64,000 nt of DNA from NCBI GenBank assembly GCA_017307855.1, contig JAFKGD010000008.1, positions 124,001-188,000 on the forward strand. Reading direction: 5' to 3'. Position 1 is the first letter of the stretch. Each line of letters begins with the position of its first letter. The stretch is from Burkholderiales bacterium (lineage in GTDB: Bacteria > Pseudomonadota > Gammaproteobacteria > Burkholderiales > Burkholderiaceae_C). The notes below the pieces were generated by a model, which had not been told where the DNA came from, ran no database searches, and worked only from the letters and a program-made list of their open reading frames with translations. Both the position numbers and the translations under genes were made by a program. Shown in pieces: positions 47,655-56,346 of the stretch.

Positions 47655-48442
47655 GAGAAGACCGTTTCATCGACATCTCGATGCACCTGGAAAACGACGT
47701 GCGCAGCGATCCGGACATTGCCCGGCCGCGCATCGAGTATCTGGCCCATCAGGAAACCATCGGCCGCATCCAGAGCTTCTTTCCGGGCCTCAAGCCCGAA
47801 GACCTGCCCGATGCCGCGGGATGGGCGGTGGAGCGGGTGCAGCTGACCACGCACAACGGAACGCACCTGGACGCTCCCTACCACTTCCATCCGACGATGA
47901 ATCACGCCAGCGGCGAGCCGCAGCGGGCCTGGACCATCGACGAGGTGCCCCTGTCGTGGTGCTTCGCGCCCGGCGTGAAGCTGGACTTCCGCCACTTTCC
48001 GGATGGCTACGTCGCGACTGCGGCCGACGTCGAGGCCGAGCTCGCGCGCATCGGCCACCGGCTGGCCGAAGGCGACATCGTGCTGGTCAACACCCGCGCC
48101 GGCAGCCGCTACGGCCACGACGACTATGTGGAGGCGGGCTGCGGCATGGGCCGCGAAGCGACGCTCTACCTGCTCGAGCGCGGTGTGCACCTGACTGGCA
48201 CCGACGCCTGGAGCTGGGATGCGCCGTTCGTCTACACCCGCCAGAAGGTGGATGCCACGGGCGACGCCGGCCTCATCTGGGAAGGCCACAAGGCGGGACG
48301 CGACATCGGCTACTGCCACCTGGAGAAGTTGCACAACCTGGAAGCACTGCCACCGCACGGTTTCACGGTCAGCTGCTTTCCCGTGAAGATCCGCGGCGCC
48401 TCGGCGGGCTGGACCCGCGCCGTCGCCATCCTCGATCGATGA
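47651..48442 (+). CDS. Cyclase/kynurenine formamidase-family hydrolase
   Basis: This 263-residue metal hydrolase of the cyclase family has the signature THNGTHLDAPYHFHP and a C-terminal YCHLEKLHNLEALPP. Family members hydrolyse formamides or lactam/lactone-like rings (KynB type) or isatin. In this operon it may open or deformylate an N-containing intermediate, which points to an N-heterocyclic or anthranilate-like substrate. This is an inference. ATG 47651 overlaps the monooxygenase stop. Confidence 0.88.
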   Translation: MREDRFIDISMHLENDVRSDPDIARPRIEYLAHQETIGRIQSFFPGLKPEDLPDAAGWAVERVQLTTHNGTHLDAPYHFHPTMNHASGEPQRAWTIDEVPLSWCFAPGVKLDFRHFPDGYVATAADVEAELARIGHRLAEGDIVLVNTRAGSRYGHDDYVEAGCGMGREATLYLLERGVHLTGTDAWSWDAPFVYTRQKVDATGDAGLIWEGHKAGRDIGYCHLEKLHNLEALPPHGFTVSCFPVKIRGASAGWTRAVAILDR

Positions 48443-48468
48443 TCAACCGACCCACGACAGGAGATGAC

Positions 48469-48843
48469 ATGCAGGCACAGGAACTCTTGCGGCGCTTCTA
48501 CCACCGCGACCGCGAACCCCTCTTCGAGCGTTTCGCCGACGGCTACACCTGCCACACGCCGGGCGACAACCCGATCGCGGGGGCGCATCGCGGCCGCGAC
48601 GGCATGCTGGCCCACGTGGCGCGCATGCAGGCGCTCACCGGCCATACGTTCCGGCCGCATCACAAGGATGTGTTCCTCACCGACGGCGAATGGGCACTGG
48701 TGCCGGTGCATCTGCAGGCCGAGCGCCAGGGCCGGCGGCTGGACCAGCCGGCCTTCGGCATCTGGAGGTTCAAGGACGGACAGGTGACCGATCACTGGGA
48801 ATGCCCCACCGACATGCCGGCCTTCGACGCCTTCTGGCGTTGA
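48469..48843 (+). CDS. NTF2/SnoaL-like small protein
   Basis: This 124-residue protein has the cone-shaped NTF2-like fold pattern (ELLRRFYHRDREPLFERFAD, HRGRDGMLAHVARMQALTG, GIWRFKDGQVTDHWECPTDM). Such proteins act as isomerases, hydratases or ring-hydroxylase partners. ATG 48469 has AGGAG 5 nt upstream and is preferred; ATG 48439 overlaps the cyclase stop and would add 10 residues. Confidence 0.85.
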   Translation: MQAQELLRRFYHRDREPLFERFADGYTCHTPGDNPIAGAHRGRDGMLAHVARMQALTGHTFRPHHKDVFLTDGEWALVPVHLQAERQGRRLDQPAFGIWRFKDGQVTDHWECPTDMPAFDAFWR

Positions 48844-48889
48844 CCGCCCCGGCAGTTTTCTTCCTCATCCACACAGAACAGAGACAACC

Positions 48890-49885
48890 ATGACTTGCTG
48901 CACAACTCTCCCCGGGCGCACGGCCCGCCACCTGGTGTCCGGCCTGCTCGCCGGACTGGCGCTGCTGGCGGGCCTGCCTGCCGCGGCGCAGTCCGCGGGC
49001 GCGGCCGGCTATCCGTCGCGGCCTTTGCAGATGATCGTGCCGTTCCCGGCCGGCGCGCCGGTGGATCTGGTGGCGCGCTCGTTCGCCCAGGCGCTCGACT
49101 GCAAACTCGGCCAGCGCGTCGTCGTGCTCAACCGTGAAGGCGGCAGCACCACCGTGGGCATGAACGCCTTGCTGGGCGCGCCGGCCGACGGCTACACCTT
49201 CGTGTATGGACCCGTGACCGCGCTGACGGTGCACCTGCACTGGATGAAGGGGTTGCAGTTCAAGGCCGAATCGTTCGTGCCCGTGTGCCAGACGTTCGAG
49301 AACATCTTCATCCTGGCCACGCGCGCCGACTCGCCCATCGACAGCTTCGAGGCCGCGGTTTCACGCGCCAGGGCCGAGCCGGGCAAGCTGACGTACGGGC
49401 ATCCGGGCGTGTCCAGCTCGCCGCATCTGGCGGGGGCCGAGCTGTTCCAGCGCGCCGGCGTGGCTGTCAACGACGTGCCCTATCGCGGCGAGACGCCGAT
49501 GGTGCCGCAGATCAGGAGCGGCGACATCGATATGGCGGTGGTCACCACGGGTCTGGTCATCACGCATGGCATGCGCGCACTGGCGGTGTTCTCGGAAAAG
49601 CGGCTCGCGGCTTTCCCGAACGTGCCCACGGTCAAGGAACTGGGCTACGCCGTCAGCCCGTCCGGCTACGGCGGCCTGTTCGTGCGCGCCGACACGCCCC
49701 AGCCCATCGTCGCCGCGCTGGAGACCGGCTGCCGCGACGCGCTGGCCGATCCGGCCTTCCGCGAGGTGGCGCAGCGCCAGTTCCAGCAGGCGGAGTACCT
49801 CGACCACACGCGTTTCAAGGCTCGCATCGACGCCGACTACAAGTCCAAGGAAACCCTGCTCAAGACGGTCAAGCTCGACCGCTGA
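48890..49885 (+). CDS. Bug-type periplasmic binding protein of the catabolic operon
   Basis: This 331-residue Bug protein has a Sec signal peptide (GLLAGLALLAGLPAAAQ) and core LQMIVPFPAGAPVDLVARSF, VVVLNREGGSTTVGMNALL, VNDVPYRGETPMVPQI. It follows the NTF2-like gene by 46 bp and closes the operon, so it likely brings in the aromatic acid degraded by the enzymes upstream. No tctA/tctB partner is in the window. Confidence 0.9.
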   Translation: MTCCTTLPGRTARHLVSGLLAGLALLAGLPAAAQSAGAAGYPSRPLQMIVPFPAGAPVDLVARSFAQALDCKLGQRVVVLNREGGSTTVGMNALLGAPADGYTFVYGPVTALTVHLHWMKGLQFKAESFVPVCQTFENIFILATRADSPIDSFEAAVSRARAEPGKLTYGHPGVSSSPHLAGAELFQRAGVAVNDVPYRGETPMVPQIRSGDIDMAVVTTGLVITHGMRALAVFSEKRLAAFPNVPTVKELGYAVSPSGYGGLFVRADTPQPIVAALETGCRDALADPAFREVAQRQFQQAEYLDHTRFKARIDADYKSKETLLKTVKLDR

Positions 49886-49926
49886 CCCCGGCTTGCTGGG
49901 AAACCCTGACAAGGAATAAGACATTC

Positions 49927-49964
49927 GTCTGAATTTCAGACAAATAAACTGTCTGAAATTCATG
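49927..49964. promoter_or_regulatory. GTCTGAA palindrome and half-site before the liv-type operon
   Basis: GTCTGAA-T-TTCAGAC (49927-49941) is a perfect palindrome. GTCTGAA recurs at 49951-49957, 24 bp further, followed by an imperfect arm (ATTCATG). This looks like an operator for a dimeric repressor, for instance of the GntR class. It lies about 100-135 bp before the binding-protein start; no regulator gene adjoins. Confidence 0.6.
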
Positions 49965-50063
49965 CGATTTGTCTGGGGTGGACAGAGAAATCCTTTCAGA
50001 TCAATGTTTTAGGCGCTGGCATGGTGTGTGCAATGAGCAGGCATCACTCCAAGGAGACTCTCC

Positions 50064-51260
50064 ATGCAACGCCGCTCGCTCTTCGCCCTGACTGCCCTGG
50101 CCTCCGTGGCCGCCGCGCTCGCCTCGCCCGCCGCACTGGCGCAGGGCAAGGACATCCGCATCGCCCACGTCTACAGCAAGACCGGCCCGCTCGAGGCCTA
50201 CGGCAAGCAGACGCAGACGGGCCTGCTGATGGGGCTGGACTACGCCACTGGCGGCACCATGACTGTCAACGGCCGCAAGCTGGTCGTGATCGAGAAGGAC
50301 GATCAGGGCAAGCCCGACCTGGGCAAGTCGCAACTGGCCACGGCCTATTCCGACGACAAGGCCGACATCGCCGTCGGGCCCACCGCATCGGGCGTGGCGC
50401 TGGCCATGCTGCCGGTAGCCGAGGAGTACAAGAAGATCCTGCTGGTCGAGCCGGCCGTGGCCGATTCGATCACGGGAGACAAGTGGAACAAGTACATCTT
50501 CCGTACCGGCCGCAACTCCAGCCAGGACGCGATCTCCAACGCCGTGGCCATCGACAAGGAAGGCGTCACCATCGCCACGCTGGCGCAGGACAACGCCTTC
50601 GGCCGTGACGGCGTGAAGGCATTCAAGGATTCGGTGAAGAAGGCCAAGCTGGCGCACGAGGAATACCTGCCCGCCGCCACCACCGACTTCACGGCCGGCG
50701 CGCAGCGGCTGATCGACAAACTGAAAGACCAGCCGGGCCGCAAGATCATCTGGATCGTCTGGGCCGGCGCGGGCAATCCGTTCAAGATCGTCGACCTCGA
50801 CCTCAAGCGCCACGGCATCGAGATCGCCACCGGCGGCAACATCCTGCCCGCCATGGCCGCGTACAAGAACCTGCCCGGCATGGAAGGCGCCACCTACTAC
50901 TACTTCGGCATCCCGAAGAACCCGGTGAACGAGGCGCTGGTGGCCCAGCACTACAAGCAGTTCAAGAGCCCGCCCGACTTCTTCACCGCGGGCGGCTTCT
51001 CGGCCGCCATGGCCATCGTCACCGCGCTCAAGAAGACCAACGGCGACACCAACACCAACAAGCTCATTTCCACCATGGAAGGCATGAGCTTCGACACGCC
51101 CAAGGGCAAGATGACCTTCCGCAAGGAAGACCACCAGGCCATGCAGTCGATGTACCACTTCAAGATCAAGGTGGACCCGGCCTTCGCCTGGGGCGTGCCG
51201 GAGCTGGTGCGCGAGATCAAGCCTGAAGAAATGCAGGTCCCGATCCGCAACAAGAGATAA
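50064..51260 (+). CDS. Branched-chain amino-acid-type ABC binding protein
   Basis: This 398-residue periplasmic binding protein (family 1/LivK-like) has a signal peptide (LTALASVAAALASPAALA-QG) and core IRIAHVYSKTGPLEAYGKQT and VIEKDDQGKPDLGKSQLATA. It is the first gene of the operon; the ABC subunits follow after a 150-bp insert that contains a dispersed repeat. The ligand could be an amino acid, amide or aromatic acid, as this family is broad. Confidence 0.9.
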   Translation: MQRRSLFALTALASVAAALASPAALAQGKDIRIAHVYSKTGPLEAYGKQTQTGLLMGLDYATGGTMTVNGRKLVVIEKDDQGKPDLGKSQLATAYSDDKADIAVGPTASGVALAMLPVAEEYKKILLVEPAVADSITGDKWNKYIFRTGRNSSQDAISNAVAIDKEGVTIATLAQDNAFGRDGVKAFKDSVKKAKLAHEEYLPAATTDFTAGAQRLIDKLKDQPGRKIIWIVWAGAGNPFKIVDLDLKRHGIEIATGGNILPAMAAYKNLPGMEGATYYYFGIPKNPVNEALVAQHYKQFKSPPDFFTAGGFSAAMAIVTALKKTNGDTNTNKLISTMEGMSFDTPKGKMTFRKEDHQAMQSMYHFKIKVDPAFAWGVPELVREIKPEEMQVPIRNKR

Positions 51261-51278
51261 GAGACCACCCCGTTTCTT

Positions 51279-51356
51279 GCTCACTTCGTGTAGCCGAATC
51301 CCCCTCAGGGGGCGACACCAGCGGCCCGGCAAAGCCGGTTCCGCGGTGTCCCTGGC
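51279..51356. repeat. Dispersed genomic repeat, copy 1
   Basis: CACTTCGTGTAG, a CCCCCTCAGGGGG hairpin, then GGCCCGGCAAAGCCGGTTCC. This combination is a dispersed intergenic repeat that I recall from Comamonadaceae genomes. It lies inside the operon between the binding protein and the first ATPase. Confidence 0.75.
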
Positions 51357-51410
51357 CTGCGGTGGGTGGTTCTCGGTCTTTCTGCCCCGGCAAGACTTTT
51401 CTTTTTCTTC

Positions 51411-52175
51411 ATGCTTCAAACCCGAGATCTGACGGTCCGCTTCGGCGGGCACGTGGCGGTGAATGCTGTCTCGTGCGAATTCGCGCCGGGCACGCTCACC
51501 GCCATCGTCGGCCCCAATGGGGCGGGCAAGACCACGTACTTCAACCTCATCTCGGGCCAGATCGCGGCCACGGCCGGAACGGTGTCGCTGGACGGGCAGG
51601 ATCTGTCGCGCCTGCCGGCTTCGGCCCGCACGCGCGCCGGCCTGGGCCGGGCCTTCCAGCTGACCAACCTGTTCCCCAACCTCACGGTGCGCGAGAACGT
51701 GCGGCTGGCCGTGCAGGCCGCGCGCACGGGCGCGCACCGGCGCGGGCTGAATCTGTGGAGCATCTGGAGCGACCACACGGCGCTGTCGGCGCGCGCCGAC
51801 GAGATCCTGGCCGACGTCTCGATGACCGAACGCGCATCGGCCACCGTCGCCAGCCTGCCGCATGGCGACCAGCGCAAGCTCGAAGTGGCGCTGCTGATGG
51901 CGCTGGAGCCGCGCGTTTTCATGTTCGACGAGCCCACGGCCGGCATGAGCCACGACGAGGCGCCGGTCATCCTCAACCTGATCCGCAAGCTCAAGGCCGA
52001 CCGGACCAAGACCATCCTGCTGGTCGAGCACAAGATGGACGTGGTGCGCGAGCTGGCCGACCGCATCATCGTGCTGCACAACGGCCAGCTGGTGGCCGAC
52101 GGCGACCCGGCCGAGGTGATCGCCTCGCCCGTCGTGCAGGAAGCCTACCTGGGCGTGGCCAAGGAGGCTGCATGA
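51411..52175 (+). CDS. livG: ABC transporter ATPase, LivG type
   Basis: This 254-residue ATPase has Walker A VGPNGAGKTTYFNLISG, a LivG-type extended middle (GRAFQLTNLFPNLTVRENV), signature region SLPHGDQRKLEVALLMA, Walker B RVFMFDEPTAG and H-loop VEHKMDVV. The signature SLPHGDQ departs from LSGGQ, which is common in LivG. ATG 51411 has no Shine-Dalgarno; a pyrimidine tract (CTTTTCTTTTTCTTC) precedes it. It overlaps livF by 4 bp. Confidence 0.92.
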   Translation: MLQTRDLTVRFGGHVAVNAVSCEFAPGTLTAIVGPNGAGKTTYFNLISGQIAATAGTVSLDGQDLSRLPASARTRAGLGRAFQLTNLFPNLTVRENVRLAVQAARTGAHRRGLNLWSIWSDHTALSARADEILADVSMTERASATVASLPHGDQRKLEVALLMALEPRVFMFDEPTAGMSHDEAPVILNLIRKLKADRTKTILLVEHKMDVVRELADRIIVLHNGQLVADGDPAEVIASPVVQEAYLGVAKEAA

Positions 52176-52912
52176 CGAACAACAACGACAGCAGCCAGCT
52201 GCTCGTGCTCTCCGGTGTGCACACGCACATCGGCGCGTATCACATCCTGCATGGCGTCGACCTGGCCGTGCCGCGCGGCCAGCTCACCATGCTGCTGGGC
52301 CGCAACGGCGCGGGCAAGACGACCACGCTGCGCACGGTGATGGGCCTGTGGCAGGCCAGCCAGGGCAGCGTGCGTTTCAACGGCGAAGACATCACCAAGA
52401 TGGCCACGCCCGAGATCGCGCATCTGGGCATCGCCTACGTGCCCGAGACCATGGGCATCTTCTCCGACCTCACGGTGAAGGAAAACCTGCTGCTGGCCGC
52501 GCGCGGCGCGCGCACGGTGGATGACATGGACGATGCGCGCGTGAAGTGGATCTTCCGCCTGTTCCCGGCGGTGGAGAAGTTCTGGAACCACCCGGCCGGC
52601 AAGCTCTCGGGCGGGCAGAAGCAGATGCTGGCCGTGGCGCGCGCCATCGTCGAGCCGCGCGAGCTGCTCATCGTGGACGAGCCCAGCAAGGGCCTGGCGC
52701 CGGCCATCATCAACAACATGATCGACGCCTTCGCCGAACTCAAGGCCAGCGGCGTGACGCTGCTGCTGGTGGAGCAGAACCTCAACTTCGCCAAACGACT
52801 GGGCGACACCGTGGCCGTGATGGACAACGGCCGCGTGGTGCACGCGGGTTCCATGGACGAGCTCTCGCGCGACGAGGCATTGCAGCAGTCGCTGCTGGGG
52901 TTGGCACTGTGA
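52172..52912 (+). CDS. livF: ABC transporter ATPase, LivF type
   Basis: This 246-residue ATPase has Walker A LLGRNGAGKTTTLRTVMG, signature KLSGGQKQMLAVARA, Walker B ELLIVDEPSKGLAP and H-loop VEQNLNFAKRL. It pairs with LivG to drive LivHM. AAGGAGG lies 5 nt before ATG 52172, within the end of livG. Confidence 0.93.
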   Translation: MTNNNDSSQLLVLSGVHTHIGAYHILHGVDLAVPRGQLTMLLGRNGAGKTTTLRTVMGLWQASQGSVRFNGEDITKMATPEIAHLGIAYVPETMGIFSDLTVKENLLLAARGARTVDDMDDARVKWIFRLFPAVEKFWNHPAGKLSGGQKQMLAVARAIVEPRELLIVDEPSKGLAPAIINNMIDAFAELKASGVTLLLVEQNLNFAKRLGDTVAVMDNGRVVHAGSMDELSRDEALQQSLLGLAL

Positions 52913-52920
52913 CGAGCACC

Positions 52921-52981
52921 GCCGGATCGCTCCAAGGTGCGAGCACCCCCTCGGGGGGCAGCGCAGTACACGAAGTGACAA
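52921..52981. repeat. Dispersed genomic repeat, copy 2 (inverted)
   Basis: CCCCCTCGGGGGG followed by TACACGAAGTGAC is the inverse orientation of copy 1 at 51279-51356. It lies between livF and livH, so both long gaps of this operon hold the same repeat. Confidence 0.7.
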
Positions 52982-52994
52982 GCGTGGGGGCACG

Positions 52995-53978
52995 ATGAAA
53001 CTCGATATCGACTGGAAGCCGCTGGCCCTCGTGCCGGTGCTGGCGCTCATCGCGCTGCCACTGATCGGCTCGGGCTCCACGTGGCTCACGCTCACCGTGG
53101 CGGGCCTGGCCATGGGCATGATCATCTTCATCATCGCCTCGGGCCTCACGCTCGTCTTCGGCCTGATGGACGTGCTCAACTTCGGCCACGGCGTGTTCAT
53201 CGCGCTGGGTGCCTTCGTGGCCACCAGCGTGCTGGGCGCCATGGGCGACTGGACGGGCTCGCAGGAGCTCTGGCGCAACCTGGTGGCGGTGATCCCGGCC
53301 ATGGTGGTGGCGATGCTGGTGGCCGGCGCCGTCGGCCTGGCGTTCGAGCGCTTCATCGTGCGGCCGGTGTACGGCCAGCACCTGAAGCAGATCCTCATCA
53401 CCATGGGCGGCATGATCATCGGCGAGGAGCTGATCAAGGTCATCTGGGGGCCGCAGCAGATTCCGCTGCCGCTGCCCGAGGCCATGAAGGGCGCGCTGCT
53501 GGTGGGCGATGCCGCCGTCGAGAAGTACCGCCTGATCGCCGTGGTGGTGGGCGCCGTGGTGTTCGGCCTGCTGGCCTGGACGCTCTCGCGAACCAAGGTG
53601 GGCCTGCTGATCCGCGCCGGCGTGCAGGACCGCGAGATGGTCGAATCGCTCGGCTACCGCATCCGGCGCCTGTTCGTGGGCATCTTCGTGGTGGGCAGCG
53701 CGCTGGCCGGCCTGGGCGGCGTGATGTGGGGCCTGTACCAGCAGAACGTCATCCCGCAGATGGGCGCGCAGGTCAACGTGCTGATCTTCATCGTGATCAT
53801 CATCGGCGGGCTGGGCTCGACCACGGGCGCCCTGATCGGTGCGCTGCTGGTGGGCCTGATGGCCAACTACACCGGCTTCCTCGTGCCCAAGGTGGCGCTG
53901 TTCTCCAACATCGCGCTCATGGTCGCCATCCTGCTGTGGCGTCCGCAGGGCGTGTACCCGGTCGCGTCGTCGCGCTGA
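52995..53978 (+). CDS. livH: ABC transporter permease, LivH type
   Basis: This 327-residue permease has eight or so helices and the LivH signatures LTLVFGLMDVLNFGHGVFIA, YRIRRLFVGIFVVGSALAGL and IIIGGLGSTTGALIGALLVG. It forms the channel with LivM. ATG 52995 follows the repeat directly. Confidence 0.92.
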   Translation: MKLDIDWKPLALVPVLALIALPLIGSGSTWLTLTVAGLAMGMIIFIIASGLTLVFGLMDVLNFGHGVFIALGAFVATSVLGAMGDWTGSQELWRNLVAVIPAMVVAMLVAGAVGLAFERFIVRPVYGQHLKQILITMGGMIIGEELIKVIWGPQQIPLPLPEAMKGALLVGDAAVEKYRLIAVVVGAVVFGLLAWTLSRTKVGLLIRAGVQDREMVESLGYRIRRLFVGIFVVGSALAGLGGVMWGLYQQNVIPQMGAQVNVLIFIVIIIGGLGSTTGALIGALLVGLMANYTGFLVPKVALFSNIALMVAILLWRPQGVYPVASSR

Positions 53979-53997
53979 CGAAGAAGGAAGACGCCTC

Positions 53998-55080
53998 ATG
54001 CTGACCCGACTTCTTTCCGCCGACTTTCCGCGCAGCCGCATCCTTGCCGCGCTGCTGCTGGCCGTCGTCGTGGGCCTGGCCTTCGCGCCGTTCATCTTCC
54101 CGGGTGTCAAGGCGCTCAACGTGGCCGCCAAGGTGCTGATCTTCATCGTGCTGGTGGCCAGCTTCGACCTGCTGCTGGGCTACACCGGCATCGTGAGCTT
54201 CGCCCACACCATGTTCTTCGGCATCGGCGCCTACGGCATCGCCATCGCTTCGAGCCGCATGGGCGCGAGCTGGACGGCGCTGGCCACGGGCGTTGCCGGC
54301 GCGCTGGCGATCTCGCTGGTGCTGGCGCTGGCCATCGGCCTGTTCTCGCTCAGGGTGCGCGCGATCTTCTTCGCCATGATCACGCTGGCGGTGGCCTCGG
54401 CCTTCATGACGCTGGCGTCGCAGCTGTCGGAGTTCACCGGCGGCGAGGACGGCCTGACCTTCCGCGTGCCCGAACTGCTCTCGCCCTCGTTCGAGCTGTC
54501 CGAAGAGCCGTTCCTCGGCGTGTCGCTGGACGGTCGGCTGATCACCTACTACCTGCTGTTCGTGTGCGCCGTGGTGCTGGTGCTGGCGCTGCTGCGCGTG
54601 GTGAATTCGCCGTTCGGCCGCGTGCTGCAGGCGATCCGCGAGAACGAATTCCGCGCCGAGGCCATCGGCTATCGCGTGGTGGTCTACCGCACGCTCTCCA
54701 GCGTGCTGTCGGCACTGTTCGCCACGCTGGCCGGCTGCATGCTGGCGCTCTGGCTGCGCTACAACGGGCCCGACACGTCGCTGTCGTTCGAGATCATGCT
54801 CGACGTGCTGCTCATCGTCGTCATCGGCGGCATGGGCACGATCTACGGCGCGCTGCTGGGCTCGGTGCTGTTCGTGGTGGCGCAGAGCTATCTGCAGGAT
54901 CTGCTGCGGCTGGGCAGCGAGGCCGCCCAGGCCGTGCCGCTGCTGTCGCAACTGCTTTCGCCCGACCGCTGGCTGCTGTGGCTGGGCCTGCTGTTCGTGC
55001 TCTCGGTCTACTACTTCCCGACCGGTGTGGTCGGACGGCTGCGCGCCCGTGCCCAGGCGCGCCTGGAGGTGAAGCGATGA
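53998..55080 (+). CDS. livM: ABC transporter permease, LivM type
   Basis: This 360-residue permease has the LivM pattern (FDLLLGYTGIVSFAHTMFFG, LRVVNSPFGRVLQAIRENEF, IGGMGTIYGALLGSVLF). GAAGGAAGA precedes ATG 53998. It overlaps the hydrolase gene by 4 bp, which ties that enzyme to the transporter. Confidence 0.92.
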   Translation: MLTRLLSADFPRSRILAALLLAVVVGLAFAPFIFPGVKALNVAAKVLIFIVLVASFDLLLGYTGIVSFAHTMFFGIGAYGIAIASSRMGASWTALATGVAGALAISLVLALAIGLFSLRVRAIFFAMITLAVASAFMTLASQLSEFTGGEDGLTFRVPELLSPSFELSEEPFLGVSLDGRLITYYLLFVCAVVLVLALLRVVNSPFGRVLQAIRENEFRAEAIGYRVVVYRTLSSVLSALFATLAGCMLALWLRYNGPDTSLSFEIMLDVLLIVVIGGMGTIYGALLGSVLFVVAQSYLQDLLRLGSEAAQAVPLLSQLLSPDRWLLWLGLLFVLSVYYFPTGVVGRLRARAQARLEVKR

Positions 55081-56006
55081 ACGCCCGCATCGAACCCGCG
55101 CCGGCCGCCAGCGGCCTGCAGCCGGTGTCGCGCTACCTGCGCTGCGCCGGCCGCGAGATCCACGTGACCGAGTGGGGCGTGGATCACGCGCCCGACGCGC
55201 CCGTGGTCATCGCCTGGCATGGCCTGGCGCGCACCGGCCGCGACATGGACGAGCTGGCGCAGCACCTGGCGGGCCGCTTTCGCGTGATCTGCCCCGACAC
55301 CCTCGGCCGCGGCTTCAGCCAGTGGAGCCCGGCGCCGCGCGACGAATACAAGCTGTCGTTCTACGCGCGCATCGCGGCCGAGCTGATCGACCAGCTGGGC
55401 ATCGCGCGCGCGCACTGGGTGGGCACATCGATGGGCGGGGCCATCGGCACCGTCTGCGCCTCGGGCCTGTTCGAGCCCCAACTCAAGGGCCGCATCGCCA
55501 GCCTGGTGCTCAACGACAACGCGCCGCAACTGGCCGAGGCCGCCCTGGGCCGTATCCGCGCCTACGCGGGCAGCCCGCCGGCCTTCGACAGCATGGCCGA
55601 GCTCGAGGGCTTCCTGCGCCAGGTCTACAAGCCCTATGGCTGGCTGAGCGACACGCAGTGGCGCCGCATGGCCGAAACCTCGATGCGGCGCCTGCCCGAC
55701 GGCCGCGTGACACCGCATTACGACCCGGCGATGGTGCAGCAGTTCGTGCACTACCCCGACGACTACCTGATCTGGGACCACTACGACGCGCTCACGATTC
55801 CCGTGCTGTGCCTGCGCGGAGCCGAGTCCGACCTGGTGATGCCCGAGACCTGCGACGAGATGCTGCGCCGCGGGCCGGGTGCGCGCGGCCTGGCGCGCGT
55901 GGTGGAAATCGCCGGCTGCGGCCACGCCCCGGCGCTCAACGTGCCCGACCAGCTGGAGCTGGTGGCGGGTTTCATCGACGACGCCCAGGCGCGGGCGGTG
56001 CGCTGA
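55077..56006 (+). CDS. Alpha/beta hydrolase of the ABC operon
   Basis: This 309-residue hydrolase has VVIAWHGLARTGRDMDEL, nucleophile elbow VGTSMGGAIGTV (Ser), acid in RGAESDLVMPE and His in EIAGCGHAPALNVPDQ. It is coupled to livM by an ATGA overlap, so it likely acts on the imported compound, as an esterase, amidase or C-C hydrolase. It has no signal peptide, so it works in the cytoplasm. Confidence 0.87.
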   Translation: MNARIEPAPAASGLQPVSRYLRCAGREIHVTEWGVDHAPDAPVVIAWHGLARTGRDMDELAQHLAGRFRVICPDTLGRGFSQWSPAPRDEYKLSFYARIAAELIDQLGIARAHWVGTSMGGAIGTVCASGLFEPQLKGRIASLVLNDNAPQLAEAALGRIRAYAGSPPAFDSMAELEGFLRQVYKPYGWLSDTQWRRMAETSMRRLPDGRVTPHYDPAMVQQFVHYPDDYLIWDHYDALTIPVLCLRGAESDLVMPETCDEMLRRGPGARGLARVVEIAGCGHAPALNVPDQLELVAGFIDDAQARAVR

Positions 56007-56139
56007 GGCGGGCGTCGCCGTCCCGGCCATCGCCCCGATGGCCGGACGGATCGTCCTGTTTCCGTGGCGAATCGGCCGGGAACCATCGCGTGCCCGTGTG
56101 CTCTGACGGGACGACGACCCGATCAGATACACGGAAGAC

Positions 56140-56319
56140 ATGGACTCGATCAAGTATTACCTCGCCATCTCGGCCGCCTGCGCGTTCACGATGACCCCGT
56201 GCTCGGCCAAGGAAGCCATTGGCAACGCCGTGCTGACGCCGCCCGAGACGGCCGCGGCCACGCCGGTCGTCGCACCAGCGGTCGCACCGGCGGCTGCGGC
56301 CGAGGCCAGCGCGCGCTGA
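56140..56319 (+). CDS. Very small secreted Ala/Pro-rich protein
   Basis: This is a 59-residue reading frame: ATG, a hydrophobic N-terminus MDSIKYYLAISAACAFTM ending near CSA-KE, then an Ala/Pro/Val-rich tail. GGAAG lies 4 nt before the ATG. It could be a small secreted peptide. The sequence after the signal is simple, so it may also be chance; no family is recognised. It lies between the liv operon and the convergent hemH. Confidence 0.45.
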   Translation: MDSIKYYLAISAACAFTMTPCSAKEAIGNAVLTPPETAAATPVVAPAVAPAAAAEASAR

Positions 56320-56346
56320 GGCCGCCACTGGCGGCCTTGTCCGCCT

